Below, one piece after another: positions 52,193 through 60,925 of a stretch of DNA of 64,000 nt. The stretch is from Pelagimonas sp. GTDB lineage: Bacteria > Pseudomonadota > Alphaproteobacteria > Rhodobacterales > Rhodobacteraceae. The stretch spans positions 82,457-146,456 of the forward strand of contig JAOARQ010000044.1 of NCBI GenBank assembly GCA_025210455.1. The letters are read 5' to 3'. The translations under genes were made by a program, and so were the position numbers. Numbering within the stretch: the first letter of the stretch is position 1; the number at the start of each line of letters is the position of its first letter. A model generated the notes under the pieces. The model did no database searches. It was not told the DNA's origin and worked only from the letters and a program-made list of their open reading frames with translations.

Positions 52193-53403
52193 CGCTGAGC
52201 GGCGTGTTGTCCGGCCACCCAGCCGGATGACCAGGCCCATTGAAAGTTGAACCCGCCCAACCAGCCGGTCACATCCACAGCTTCGCCAATAAAGTAGAGA
52301 CCGGGAATTGTCTTTGACATCATGGATTTGGAATCCAAACCTGATGTAGATACGCCGCCCAAAGTGACCTCGGCGGTGCGAAACCCTTCGCTGCCGCTGG
52401 GTTTCAATTTCCAGTTCTGTAAACCCTCTACGAGTACATCAATACGTTTGTCTGACAGGTCGGCCAGATTGCCGTCCAGATTCATCTCTTGGCGCAGGTG
52501 ATTCACCAGTTTTGAAGGAATGTGAAAGCCCAATTCGGTTGTAAGCGCCTTACGGCCTTCAGTCTTACGTTTGCTGCGCAGAATTTCAGCCAAATCTGTT
52601 TCGGGTAAAAGGTTTACGCAGATTTCTTCACCTTCACGCCAATAGCTGGAGATCTGCAAAATAGCCGGGCCAGACAATCCGCGGTGGGTAAATAATGTCG
52701 CCTCCTCAAACTGGGCTTTATCGTTGAAAACCTTGGTGTCTGTCGCCAGACCAGACATTTCGGCAAAGCGCTTGTCTGAGAATGTTAGAGGCACCAGCCC
52801 GGCGCGGGTGTCGATGATTTCATGGCCAAACTGTTTGGCCAGATCATAGGCCAGCCCAGTGGCCCCCATCTTGGGGATTGATTTACCCCCAGTGGCAATA
52901 ATTAGACTTTGCGAGTAAATTTCAATATCTTGTTCACCCTTCTTAACGCGGGTGGCGAACCCGGATCCAGCTTGACGCACCTCTATGACCTTTGTTTCCA
53001 GCCACAGATCCGCACCAGCGCCCCGCATTTCCTGCAGCATCATATCCACGATCTGGGTTGCTTTTTCATCGCAGAAAAGCTGCCCAAGGGCCTTTTCATG
53101 CCAGGCGATTTTGTAGCGATCCACCAAAGCGATGAAATCCCATTGCGTGTATCGCGTTAGGGCACTTTTGTGGAAATGCGGGTTTTCGCCGAGGTAGTTT
53201 TTGAATTCGCAATAGAGATTGGTGAAGTTGCAGCGCCCCCCACCAGAAATGCGGATCTTTTCGCCGGGCTTTTTGGCGTGGTCAATTACGAGGGTGCCCC
53301 GACCAGCCTGTGTCGCGGCCATCATACCAGCTGCTCCGGCGCCAATAATCAGTGTCTCTACCTGCTTGGATTTGTTGTTTTGAGCAGTTTTTACACTATT
53401 CAT
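52183..53403 (-). CDS. HI0933/BaiN-type flavoprotein
   Basis: A 406-residue NAD(P)/FAD-dependent oxidoreductase of the YhiN/HI0933/BaiN family. The FAD motif is [18 protein letters not shown], followed by the family signature [16 protein letters not shown], a mid-protein [20 protein letters not shown], and the C-terminal [15 protein letters not shown] and [27 protein letters not shown]. The physiological reaction is uncertain. Sequence from here to about 53.7 kb is more AT-rich than the dcw genes. It is convergent with murD with a ten-base overlap, suggesting a rearrangement placed it there. Confidence 0.88.
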   Translation of the reverse strand: MNSVKTAQNNKSKQVETLIIGAGAAGMMAATQAGRGTLVIDHAKKPGEKIRISGGGRCNFTNLYCEFKNYLGENPHFHKSALTRYTQWDFIALVDRYKIAWHEKALGQLFCDEKATQIVDMMLQEMRGAGADLWLETKVIEVRQAGSGFATRVKKGEQDIEIYSQSLIIATGGKSIPKMGATGLAYDLAKQFGHEIIDTRAGLVPLTFSDKRFAEMSGLATDTKVFNDKAQFEEATLFTHRGLSGPAILQISSYWREGEEICVNLLPETDLAEILRSKRKTEGRKALTTELGFHIPSKLVNHLRQEMNLDGNLADLSDKRIDVLVEGLQNWKLKPSGSEGFRTAEVTLGGVSTSGLDSKSMMSKTIPGLYFIGEAVDVTGWLGGFNFQWAWSSGWVAGQHAAQRQP

Positions 53404-53759
53404 ACCCGATCCATGGCTTTAAAGTTTCACATAAGCGATATCTGCACTGATTTATCCACAAACGGTGTCATCATTGCCAGCTTAGGCTGTCTTCCTGCAT
53501 GAGAGCAGCCAAATAGGCAATTGAAGATTTCAGAACACCCGACATTTCAGTCTGTGACAGGGGGCTTGAGATGTAAACTGGGTGGAAACTGAGCGTTTCC
53601 TGTTCGTGGGAAATTATCCCGTGTTTGTCAAGTTGCTGAATATAAACAGTTTTTCAACCTGGTTGAAATATGACCTATTTAGGGTGCCATATCAGGCCCG
53701 TTGCCCTTGTGGTTGTGAAACTTATAGGTTGCCCAAAGGGAATTTCCCGGGGGAGTAGG
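53404..53759. other. AT-richer intergenic region with a DnaA box and a palindrome
   Basis: No gene. It contains a perfect DnaA box TTATCCACA (53452-53460), the perfect palindrome TTTCAACC-T-GGTTGAAA (53652-53668) and GGGAATTTCCC (53738-53748) next to the ribosome site of the downstream regulator. The palindromes are candidate operators. Confidence 0.55.
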
Positions 53760-54320
53760 ATGAAAAGTGAGTTGACCGCGCGTTTGGCCGAGCGTCTGGC
53801 CGCGCAACGCAGTGCAAAGGGGTGGACATTGGATCGTCTGGCAGAGCAAAGCGGTGTCAGCCGCGCTGCACTGTCACGCTTGGAAAACGCCGAGGTCAGC
53901 CCCTCTGTTGATGTCCTGGCCAAATTGGCGCATGCCCATGGCATGAGCCTGTCGCGCCTATTGGCATTGGCTGAGGATGGGTTTGCCGCACATATCATCC
54001 GCGATGATCAGGCTGTGATGCGCAATGGGGAAACCGGCTTGACCAAACGGGTGGCATCGCCCGGGGCGGCCGCACTGGCTGGTGAGGTCTTTGATTGCAA
54101 GCTGACACCGGGCGCAGAAGTCACAGAAGAAGCGCCGCAGATCGAAGGTCAGGAACACCATCTGGTGATGCAATCGGGCTATCTGCATGTGGAACTTGAG
54201 GGCAAACAATATGTGCTGGGTCCGGGCGATGCGCTGCGCTATCGACAGCATGGCTCTGTCAGATTTGTAACTGCCAAGGGGCAGGGGGCGAAGTTCACGC
54301 TGTTCACAGTCGCCCCCTAA
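53760..54320 (+). CDS. XRE-family regulator with C-terminal cupin (second paralogue)
   Basis: A 186-residue regulator: XRE helix-turn-helix in the first 65 residues (LAERLAAQRSAKGWTLDRLAEQSGVSRAALSRLENAEVSPS) and a cupin domain near the C-terminus (GQEHHLVMQSGYLHVELEGKQYVLGPGDALRYRQHGSVRF). ATG 53760 follows GGGGGAG; the frame extends upstream but without a ribosome site. Two palindromes lie upstream (53652-53668 and 53738-53748), the nearer one overlapping the ribosome site as expected for autorepression. It converges on sdaA. It is distinct from the regulator at 18.5 kb. Confidence 0.87.
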   Translation: MKSELTARLAERLAAQRSAKGWTLDRLAEQSGVSRAALSRLENAEVSPSVDVLAKLAHAHGMSLSRLLALAEDGFAAHIIRDDQAVMRNGETGLTKRVASPGAAALAGEVFDCKLTPGAEVTEEAPQIEGQEHHLVMQSGYLHVELEGKQYVLGPGDALRYRQHGSVRFVTAKGQGAKFTLFTVAP

Positions 54321-54327
54321 AAACAGA

Positions 54328-55701
54328 TCAACAGTTGGGCACGTTCACCGCCAGCCCCCCCAGCGAGGTCTCTTTGTATTTCTCGCTCATGTCGGCCCCG
54401 GTCTGGCGCATGGTTTCGATGCAGGCATCCAGCGGCACAAAGTGATCGCCGGTGCCGCGCAGCGCCAGTGAGGCCGCCGAAACGGCTTTGATCGCCCCCA
54501 GGCCATTGCGTTCGATGCAGGGCACCTGCACCAGCCCTTTGACCGGGTCGCAGGTCATGCCCAGATGATGTTCCAGCGCGATTTCCGCAGCGTTCTCCAC
54601 CTGCTCTGGCGTGCCGCCCATCACGGCGCAAAGCCCCGCCGCTGCCATAGCTGAGGCGCTGCCCACTTCGGCCTGACAACCCGCTTCCGCCCCAGAGATC
54701 GAGGCGTTGTATTTGATCAGCCCTCCAATCGCCGAAGCTGTCAGCAGGAAATCAGGGATCTTCGAAGCCGTCGCGCCCGGCACGTGATCCAGCCAATAGC
54801 GCACCACGGCCGGCATCACACCCGCCGCGCCATTGGTCGGCGCGGTGACAACCTGACCGCCGGCGGCGTTCTCTTCATTGACGGCCATGGCATACATGCT
54901 CATCCAGTCATTGATGGTGTGCGGGGCTGGCAGGTTCATGCCGCGTTCCGCCAGTAGCTGATCGTGGATATCTTTGGCGCGGCGGCGCACATTCAGGCCC
55001 CCCGGCAGGATGCCATCCGTCGTCATGCCGCGATCAATGCAATCGTTCATCACCTGCCAGATCCGCGCCACGCCGTTGGTCAGGCTCTCCGAACACCCGC
55101 GCGAGATTTCATTGGCTTTTTTCATCTCGGCGATGCTTTTGCCCGATGATTTTGCCATCTCCAGCATTTCAACAGCGGATTTGAACGGGAAGGGCACCGG
55201 CTCGCCTTCGTCGGTGTTGCGACCCTGCGCCAGTTCGGCCTCGGTCATCACAAAGCCGCCGCCGATTGAGTAATAGGTTTCCTGCAAGATCACATCGCCC
55301 TGCGCATCCGTGGCCATGAGGATCATACCGTTGGCATGACCGGGCAGCGCCTGATCAAAATCAAAGATCATGTCGGCCTTGGGGTCAAATTTCAGATCGG
55401 GCAGGCCTTCGGGGCTGACGGTGTGTGTGGCCTCGATTGTGGCCAGAACGGCTTCGGCCTTTTCGTGATCATAGGATTCCGGGGTAAAGCCCGCCAGTCC
55501 AAGGATCGTGGCGCGGTCGGTGGCATGGCCCACGCCGGTAAAGGCCAGGCTGCCATGCAGCGAAGCACGCAGACCATGCACGTGAAAGGGGGCCTCGCGC
55601 AGCTTGGCCAGAAACATCTGGGCGGCCACCATAGGCCCCATGGTGTGGGAAGATGAGGGGCCAATGCCCACTTTGAACATCTCGAAGACGGAAAGGAACA
55701 T
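54328..55701 (-). CDS. sdaA: L-serine ammonia-lyase (iron-sulfur, single-chain)
   Basis: A 457-residue L-serine dehydratase converting serine to pyruvate and ammonia. The N-terminal beta domain opens SVFEMFKVGIGPSSSHTMGPMVAA. The alpha domain has the [4Fe-4S] cysteines in SGAEAGCQAEVGSASAMAA, the HHLGMTCDPVKGLVQVPCIERN stretch, and a late Cys in LDACIE. Length is normal. About 76-90 bp upstream lies a palindrome nearly identical to the one controlling the glycine cleavage operon. With glycine-to-serine interconversion this would place glycine and serine breakdown under one regulator. Confidence 0.95.
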   Translation of the reverse strand: MFLSVFEMFKVGIGPSSSHTMGPMVAAQMFLAKLREAPFHVHGLRASLHGSLAFTGVGHATDRATILGLAGFTPESYDHEKAEAVLATIEATHTVSPEGLPDLKFDPKADMIFDFDQALPGHANGMILMATDAQGDVILQETYYSIGGGFVMTEAELAQGRNTDEGEPVPFPFKSAVEMLEMAKSSGKSIAEMKKANEISRGCSESLTNGVARIWQVMNDCIDRGMTTDGILPGGLNVRRRAKDIHDQLLAERGMNLPAPHTINDWMSMYAMAVNEENAAGGQVVTAPTNGAAGVMPAVVRYWLDHVPGATASKIPDFLLTASAIGGLIKYNASISGAEAGCQAEVGSASAMAAAGLCAVMGGTPEQVENAAEIALEHHLGMTCDPVKGLVQVPCIERNGLGAIKAVSAASLALRGTGDHFVPLDACIETMRQTGADMSEKYKETSLGGLAVNVPNC

Positions 55702-55776
55702 CGCGCATGACCCTTATGAGTGACAGTATCCCATTCATAAGGAGAGATGAGTCATTTTCGCGCGTCAAAAGCGACG

Positions 55777-55790
55777 TTTCCTTTACGAAA
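55777..55790. promoter_or_regulatory. Operator palindrome upstream of sdaA
   Basis: Read on the minus strand, TTTCG-TAAA-GGAAA, one base different from the site TTTCC-TAAA-GGAAA at 19205-19218. It lies about 76 bp upstream of the sdaA start and beyond the 3' end of the GST gene. Confidence 0.65.
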
Positions 55791-55799
55791 CTTGCCTTT

Positions 55800-56501
55800 C
55801 TACAGCGCGCTGCCTTCGGGCGGATTGGCCAGACAGGGCGCGGTAAAGGGGGAGGGGCCCAGACCTTCGGCGCTTTGCGCGGCTTTGGTGGCAGCGCGAT
55901 CTTCCAGCTTGGCGGCGATCCGGCGCAGGCCAGGGTAGCGGGCCAGATCAAACCACGCGTGGCCGATTTCGGGGTACAGCGCGCACCAGCGCAGGCAGGT
56001 GGCGATGTAGTAATCCAGAATGCTGGGCTGATCCTGCCCCAGCCAGGCCCAGTTGCTTTCGGCCAGATCGTTCAGCAGGGACAGATGCCCTTGCAAAACC
56101 TGCCGCATGCCGTCGCGCAGCGCCTTTTGCGTTGCTTCATCCGCGCCGGTGAACTTGTGCGGATAAAAGGTCAGCCGCAACCCACCTTGCAGATTGGTGG
56201 CGGTGAAAAACAACCACTTGAGCATATCGCCACGATCAGGATGATCCGCAGGCGGCACCAGTTTTCCATGCCGATCTGCCAGCCACAGCAGGATTGCGCC
56301 GGTCTCAAAGATTACCCCATCCGGGGTTTCCAGCGCCGGGATCATGCCCGCCGGGTTCAGCCTGCGATAGTGTTCGGACTTTTGTTCGCTTTTCATGCGA
56401 TCCACAAGCACGGTTTGATAGGGCAGGCCCAGCTCTTCCATTACCAGACGGATAATCAGAGAGGCATTGTCGGGGGCATAGTGCAGCACATAATCGGTCA
56501 T
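55800..56501 (-). CDS. Glutathione S-transferase family protein
   Basis: A 233-residue GST-type protein. The N-terminal thioredoxin-like domain reads MTDYVLHYAPDNASLIIRLVMEELGLPYQTVLVD with SEHYRRLNPAGMIPALETPDG (cis-Pro) and GAILLWLADRHGKL, followed by an all-helical C-terminal domain (LLNDLAESNWAWLGQDQPSILDYYIATCLRW). Ser in the NASLIIRL segment is the probable thiol-activating residue. The substrate is unknown. It is upstream of sdaA on the same strand with 98 bp between them. Confidence 0.85.
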   Translation of the reverse strand: MTDYVLHYAPDNASLIIRLVMEELGLPYQTVLVDRMKSEQKSEHYRRLNPAGMIPALETPDGVIFETGAILLWLADRHGKLVPPADHPDRGDMLKWLFFTATNLQGGLRLTFYPHKFTGADEATQKALRDGMRQVLQGHLSLLNDLAESNWAWLGQDQPSILDYYIATCLRWCALYPEIGHAWFDLARYPGLRRIAAKLEDRAATKAAQSAEGLGPSPFTAPCLANPPEGSAL

Positions 56502-56654
56502 TAGCTATCCATAGCATCACGGCAGGGCCTGTCAGGGCAGCTTGCGTCATCTCAGGTCGCATAGCGTCACAAAAGTCACGCGATTGTGGGCAGATGTTTG
56601 TTGCCTTGCTCCAGTGCAGGCACGATTTTGTGAGCAGGTCGACAGGAGGCTTTG

Positions 56655-57110
56655 ATGACACGACGCGGGTTTATGGGAACAGTGGCGGCTTTTGTGGCGC
56701 TGCCAAAGGCGCTGGCCGCCGGGTTTGAAGTGACCCGCAGCGACAAAGACTGGCGCGCCATGCTGAGCGATCTTGAGTATAAGGTCATGCGCAAACACGG
56801 AACCGAGCGGGCCTTTACATCGCCTTTGAACAACGAAAAGCGCGCCGGACAGTTTATCTGCCGTGGCTGCGATCTGCCGCTCTATGATGCGCGCCACAAA
56901 TATGACAGCGGCACTGGCTGGCCGTCATTCTATCAGGCGCTGCCCAACGCCATTGGCACTTCAAAAGATCGCAAGTTGCTGGTGGTGCGCACTGAATGCC
57001 ATTGCCGCCGCTGCGGATCACATCTGGGGCATATCTTCAACGACGGCCCAGCCCCCACCGGCAAGCGCCATTGCATCAACGGGGTGAGTTTGAAATTTCG
57101 GCCTGCCTAG
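56655..57110 (+). CDS. msrB: Peptide methionine-R-sulfoxide reductase MsrB, Tat-type signal
   Basis: A 151-residue MsrB. The two zinc CxxC pairs are in ICRGCDLPLY and CRRCGSHLG, the substrate region is YDSGTGWPSFYQAL, and the catalytic Cys is in KRHCINGVSLKF. The N-terminus is unusual: MTRRGFMGTVAAFVALPKALAAG has a twin-arginine motif, hydrophobic core and A-x-A-like cleavage site, so the enzyme probably acts in the periplasm. AGGAGG precedes the ATG. Confidence 0.92.
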   Translation: MTRRGFMGTVAAFVALPKALAAGFEVTRSDKDWRAMLSDLEYKVMRKHGTERAFTSPLNNEKRAGQFICRGCDLPLYDARHKYDSGTGWPSFYQALPNAIGTSKDRKLLVVRTECHCRRCGSHLGHIFNDGPAPTGKRHCINGVSLKFRPA

Positions 57111-57280
57111 GGCCTGTCGTTAAAAGCTTTTTTGGTGCGCGTAGCAGGGGTGCGGATGCCCCGCGGTTCAGGCTGCGTCTGTCTGAGCCAAATAAATGTG
57201 ATGTACTCGGCTCATGCAACGGTACTGTTACAATCGCGATGATATCTGGCGCCGTGTATTTCGCGAACGAAAGACAGGGC

Positions 57281-58060
57281 ATGTCCGAACTTGACACCTT
57301 TATGAACACCGCGCTTGAGCTTGCCGAGATCGCATCTAAACGGTCGGTTGAAATTTGGCGCGGTGATCTCTCTGTGAGCTATAAACAAGATGGTTCATCG
57401 CTGACGCAGGCGGATCTGTCGATTGAAACGGAATGGCGAGAGATTCTGCGCCAGAGATTTCCAGATCACGGGATATTGGGAGAAGAATTCGGGAGCGATA
57501 CCGGCCAGAGTGCCTTCACTTGGGTGCTTGATCCGATTGACGGAACCCGTTCATTCGCTGCGGGTTTATTGAACTATGCCTCACTGATTGCCCTGTGTCG
57601 CGATGGCCTGCCTGTGCTGGGGATCATAGATCTCCCTCTCTCGTCCGTGCGCTATTCGGCGCTGGAAGGGCGGGGAACGGTGTTTTCTGGCCGCCGTGTC
57701 TATACAAGTGGCCAGACCGATCTGAACGCATCGGTCGTAGGTATTGGAAATCCGGATAGCTATCAGCCGTCCAGTTGTGCGGGGTACAGGGCGCTCAGTT
57801 CAGCAGGGCGCCTGCGTGTTTTTGATGGTGGATCGCCGGCCTATGGGGCGTTGTCGCGCGGGTTGATAGATGTATGCATCAACGGCGATGATCTGGAGTC
57901 CTTTGATATCTGCGCCCTTTGTCCTGTCGTTCAACAAGCCGGTGGTGTGATTTCCGACTGGAAGGGGCAGCCCCTTACGTTAGAGTCACAGGGCGCGATT
58001 GTGGCCTCTGCTTCGCAAAGGCTGCATGAGTCTGCTTTGCAGGTTTTATCGTCGGGTTGA
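57281..58060 (+). CDS. Inositol-monophosphatase family phosphatase (HisN-like)
   Basis: A 259-residue Mg-dependent phosphatase: GEEFGSDTGQ (metal Glu) and WVLDPIDGTRSFAAG (metal Asps), then a C-terminal DDLESFDICALCPVVQQAGGVISDW with the last metal Asp in the ESFDICA context. Relatives include histidinol-phosphatase (HisN), inositol phosphatase and CysQ; the GTRSF form is common in HisN. I start it at 57281 (MSELDTFMNTALELAE); the frame runs open far upstream into msrB but the ribosome site and homology favour 57281. A good terminator follows. Confidence 0.85.
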   Translation: MSELDTFMNTALELAEIASKRSVEIWRGDLSVSYKQDGSSLTQADLSIETEWREILRQRFPDHGILGEEFGSDTGQSAFTWVLDPIDGTRSFAAGLLNYASLIALCRDGLPVLGIIDLPLSSVRYSALEGRGTVFSGRRVYTSGQTDLNASVVGIGNPDSYQPSSCAGYRALSSAGRLRVFDGGSPAYGALSRGLIDVCINGDDLESFDICALCPVVQQAGGVISDWKGQPLTLESQGAIVASASQRLHESALQVLSSG

Positions 58061-58139
58061 AGTGCCGGGCTGAAGTTCAGCGCGCGGCTTACCCTTTCTA
58101 AATCACGGGCCTAAATCTGTGTGGACAACCCATAAATAA

Positions 58140-58169
58140 GCCCCCGAACCAGAAGGTTGGGGGCTTTTT
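58140..58169 (+). terminator. Rho-independent terminator
   Basis: GCCCCCGAACC, loop AGAA, GGTTGGGGGC, TTTTT, with a single bulged G. Between the convergent phosphatase and J-domain genes. Confidence 0.9.
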
Positions 58170-58185
58170 ATAAAGCAGCTGCTTT

Positions 58186-58818
58186 CTATTTGTCTTTGAA
58201 ACTGCGGCTGTCCTTGATCTGATCCCAGGCCCAGACCACCTCTTGCAGCTGTTCTTCCTGCGAACGATCGCCGCCGTTCATATCCGGGTGCAGGACTTTG
58301 ATGAGCTTTTTATAGGCCTTGCGGATTTCCGCTTTGGCCATGCTGTCCTGCGCATCCAGAATCTCCAGCGCGCGGCGTTCAGTGGGCGGCAGCTTACGGC
58401 CACCACCGGGTTTCGACCGGCCCGGATTCTTGGTGGCGTTTTCGCCCAGCACCTGATGCGGGTCTTCGATGCCCAGACGCGCCCAGGCCTTGGCCTCTGG
58501 GTCGCGCCATTCCTTGGTCTTACGTTCCCAGACCTTGTCTGAGGATTCCTGCGCATTCATTTCGGCTTCGGTCTTGCCGTCAAAGAAGCTCCACTTGGCG
58601 TTATATTCGCGCACGTGGTCTTTGCAGAACCAGAAGAATTCATCCAGCACATCAGGCGCCTTGGGGGCGCGGAATTTCCCCGGCTCGGTACAGCCTTCAA
58701 AGTCGCACTGACGAACGGAATGCTCCTGTTCGCCTGTCATACCCCGTCTGCCGCGCGGGTTCTTTTTCTTCGCGGACTTGACGGACATATCGAAACCGAA
58801 GGGGTCATCTTTGCTCAT
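58186..58818 (-). CDS. J-domain (DnaJ-like) protein
   Basis: A 210-residue protein whose C-terminal 70 residues form a J domain with the HPD tripeptide (MAKAEIRKAYKKLIKVLHPDMNGG). The N-terminal half has a C-x4-C ... C-x2-H cluster (CDFEGCTEPG and FWFCKDHVREYN), which may bind zinc. It lacks the G/F and central zinc regions of true DnaJ, so it is a specialised DnaK co-chaperone. Start at 58818 (MSKDDPFGFD) follows AGAGGTG. Divergent from bolA. Confidence 0.87.
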   Translation of the reverse strand: MSKDDPFGFDMSVKSAKKKNPRGRRGMTGEQEHSVRQCDFEGCTEPGKFRAPKAPDVLDEFFWFCKDHVREYNAKWSFFDGKTEAEMNAQESSDKVWERKTKEWRDPEAKAWARLGIEDPHQVLGENATKNPGRSKPGGGRKLPPTERRALEILDAQDSMAKAEIRKAYKKLIKVLHPDMNGGDRSQEEQLQEVVWAWDQIKDSRSFKDK

Positions 58819-58893
58819 CTCGCACCTCTTTTCGACTCGGACGCCAGAGTTTAGACAATTCGGCAGGAACTTACAGGGGGAGTGGTGAAAAAA

Positions 58894-59151
58894 ATGTCCC
58901 GCGAACACAAGATGACAGAAAAATTGCAACGCGCCTTTGCGCCGACCCATTTGGAGGTGCGCAACGACAGCGCGCGTCATGCGGGCCACGGCGGGGATGA
59001 CGGAAGCGGCGAAAGCCATTTCCACGTGGTGCTGCGCAGCGCTGCCTTTGAAGGCAAATCACGCATTCAGCGTCACCGGGCGGTTCATGCGGCCCTTGGG
59101 GCGGATCTGGTGGCTGAGATCCATGCGTTATCATTGGATCTGGATGTGTGA
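58894..59151 (+). CDS. BolA family protein
   Basis: An 85-residue BolA-type protein: LQRAFAPTHLEVRNDSARHAGH, SGESHFHVVLRSAAFEGKSRIQRHRAVHAAL is the standard class II KH-like fold with the conserved His that binds [2Fe-2S] clusters together with a monothiol glutaredoxin. Start choice is among GTG 58882/58885 and ATG 58894; GGGGGAG at 58876-58882 supports the latter region. Confidence 0.9.
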   Translation: MSREHKMTEKLQRAFAPTHLEVRNDSARHAGHGGDDGSGESHFHVVLRSAAFEGKSRIQRHRAVHAALGADLVAEIHALSLDLDV

Positions 59152-59164
59152 GGTGCAATAAAAT

Positions 59165-59190
59165 GAGGCGGTGTAAAATCACACCGCCTC
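59165..59190. terminator. Perfect hairpin after bolA
   Basis: GAGGCGGTGT, 6-base loop, ACACCGCCTC: a perfect 10-bp stem 14 bp after the bolA stop, without a T run on the plus strand. The remaining sequence to 59421 shows nothing coding. Confidence 0.55.
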
Positions 59191-59421
59191 GCACAAGTAG
59201 GGATAGGTATGAAATATCAATCTGAAAGAAGTCACTTCCACTCACAGAAGCACCGATTTGAATGCAACCGGTAAATCAAAGGTTAAGAAATCGCTTCCGA
59301 AAGGAGTAGTCAGGTATTCCATACGTATGCATGTGACCTTGCGCAAAACTGCGTCAACTGATCTGGAATTTTGCGCGCCAAAGGGCGATCTGGAAAGGTT
59401 GTTACAAGATAGGAGAGTGCC

Positions 59422-59820
59422 ATGAAAATCGCACTATTGCTGATTGGGGCCGTTTTCGTTGGATTTGCGGCTTGGGTTCGGCTGGCACCAACGCAGTCGC
59501 AGGATTGGCACATCGATCCGCAGGTGACGGATAATCAGGATCTGGAAGGTGGCGTAAAGCGGCGGGTGTCCGGGGATCAGACCACGCTTGAGGCGCTTGA
59601 TAGTCTTGCACGCGTCACGCCCCGCACCGAACTGCTCGCAGGCAGCCTGCAAGAGGGGCATCTGACCTATGTCACCCGGTCGAAATTGATGGGATTTCCC
59701 GATTACGCCAGCGTTCTGCTGCGTGATGGCCACATCGAAATCTACAGCCGCCTGCGGTTTGGTAAATCAGACCTTGGGGTTAATAAGGCCCGCGTTGATG
59801 GCTGGTTGTCCCAGCTTTAA
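59422..59820 (+). CDS. DUF1499 protein
   Basis: A 132-residue protein with an N-terminal membrane anchor or signal ([21 protein letters not shown]) and the DUF1499 core ([52 protein letters not shown]). DUF1499 proteins are widespread and of unknown function, probably periplasmic or membrane-attached. AGGAGAG precedes the ATG. It is 47 bp upstream of prfA. Confidence 0.85.
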   Translation: MKIALLLIGAVFVGFAAWVRLAPTQSQDWHIDPQVTDNQDLEGGVKRRVSGDQTTLEALDSLARVTPRTELLAGSLQEGHLTYVTRSKLMGFPDYASVLLRDGHIEIYSRLRFGKSDLGVNKARVDGWLSQL

Positions 59821-59867
59821 GTGCCTGTGGGATTGACCTGCCATGGGCAAGGGTGCATGAGGCTTTT

Positions 59868-60917
59868 ATGATCCCAACTGACCGATTGCACCAAATCAAG
59901 GAACGCCTCGAATTTGTTGAGGCCATGATGTCTCAGGGCGATGGCGATATTGCCGCGCTTGGGCGTGAATATTCTGATCTCAAACCCGTGGTGGATCAGA
60001 TTCTGGAATGGGAACAGCTGCAGGCCGATATCGCCGAAGCTGAATCCATGCTGGAGGATCCCGAAATGCGCGAGCTGGCAGAAGAAGAACTGCCTGCCCT
60101 GCGCGAACGGCTGCCCGAGGCGGAACATGCGGTGCAGCTGGCGCTTTTGCCGCGTGATGCGGCGGACGCGCGCCCGGCCATGCTGGAAATCCGCCCCGGC
60201 ACCGGCGGCGACGAAGCTGCGCTGTTTGCCGGTGATCTGGCGCGCATGTACCAGCGCTTTTCCGAAGCGCGGGGCTGGAAATGGGACATAATCGAAGAAC
60301 AGGCCTCGGATCTGGGGGGAATCAAGGAACTTGTGGTGCGCATTGCCGGGGAAAACGTCTTTGCCCGGATGAAGTTCGAATCCGGCGTACACCGTGTACA
60401 GCGTGTGCCTGAAACCGAAAGCGGCGGGCGTATTCATACCTCTGCGGCCACAGTCGCCGTGCTGCCCGAGGCGGAAGACGTGGATATCCAGATTGATCCC
60501 GGTGACATTCGCATCGACACCATGCGCGCGTCAGGGGCGGGTGGTCAGCACGTGAACACCACCGATTCCGCGGTGCGGATCACGCATATTCCCACCGGGC
60601 TGGTTGTCACCAGCTCCGAGAAATCCCAGCACCGCAACCGCGAGATCGCCATGCAGGTGCTGCGTGCACGCCTGTTTGATCTGGAACGGCAAAAGGCAGA
60701 TGAGGAACGCTCTGCGGATCGCAAGGCGCAGGTGGGCTCGGGGGATCGTTCGGAACGCATCCGCACCTATAACTTCCCGCAGGGCCGCATGACCGATCAC
60801 CGTATTGGCCTGACCCTGTATAAGCTGGATCAGATCATGGCGGGCGATCTGGATGAAATCGTCGATGCGCTGACCGCAGAACATCAGGCGGCGCTTCTGG
60901 CCGAGCTGAACACCTGA
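59868..60917 (+). CDS. prfA: Peptide chain release factor 1
   Basis: A 349-residue class I release factor for UAA/UAG. The catalytic GGQ lies in [17 protein letters not shown] near residue 225. The RF1 type is indicated by pairing with prmC, the [20 protein letters not shown]-terminal segment, and no RF2 frameshift. GAGG precedes ATG 59868. prmC follows after 8 bp. Confidence 0.96.
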   Translation: MIPTDRLHQIKERLEFVEAMMSQGDGDIAALGREYSDLKPVVDQILEWEQLQADIAEAESMLEDPEMRELAEEELPALRERLPEAEHAVQLALLPRDAADARPAMLEIRPGTGGDEAALFAGDLARMYQRFSEARGWKWDIIEEQASDLGGIKELVVRIAGENVFARMKFESGVHRVQRVPETESGGRIHTSAATVAVLPEAEDVDIQIDPGDIRIDTMRASGAGGQHVNTTDSAVRITHIPTGLVVTSSEKSQHRNREIAMQVLRARLFDLERQKADEERSADRKAQVGSGDRSERIRTYNFPQGRMTDHRIGLTLYKLDQIMAGDLDEIVDALTAEHQAALLAELNT

Positions 60918-60925
60918 GCGGCCCC

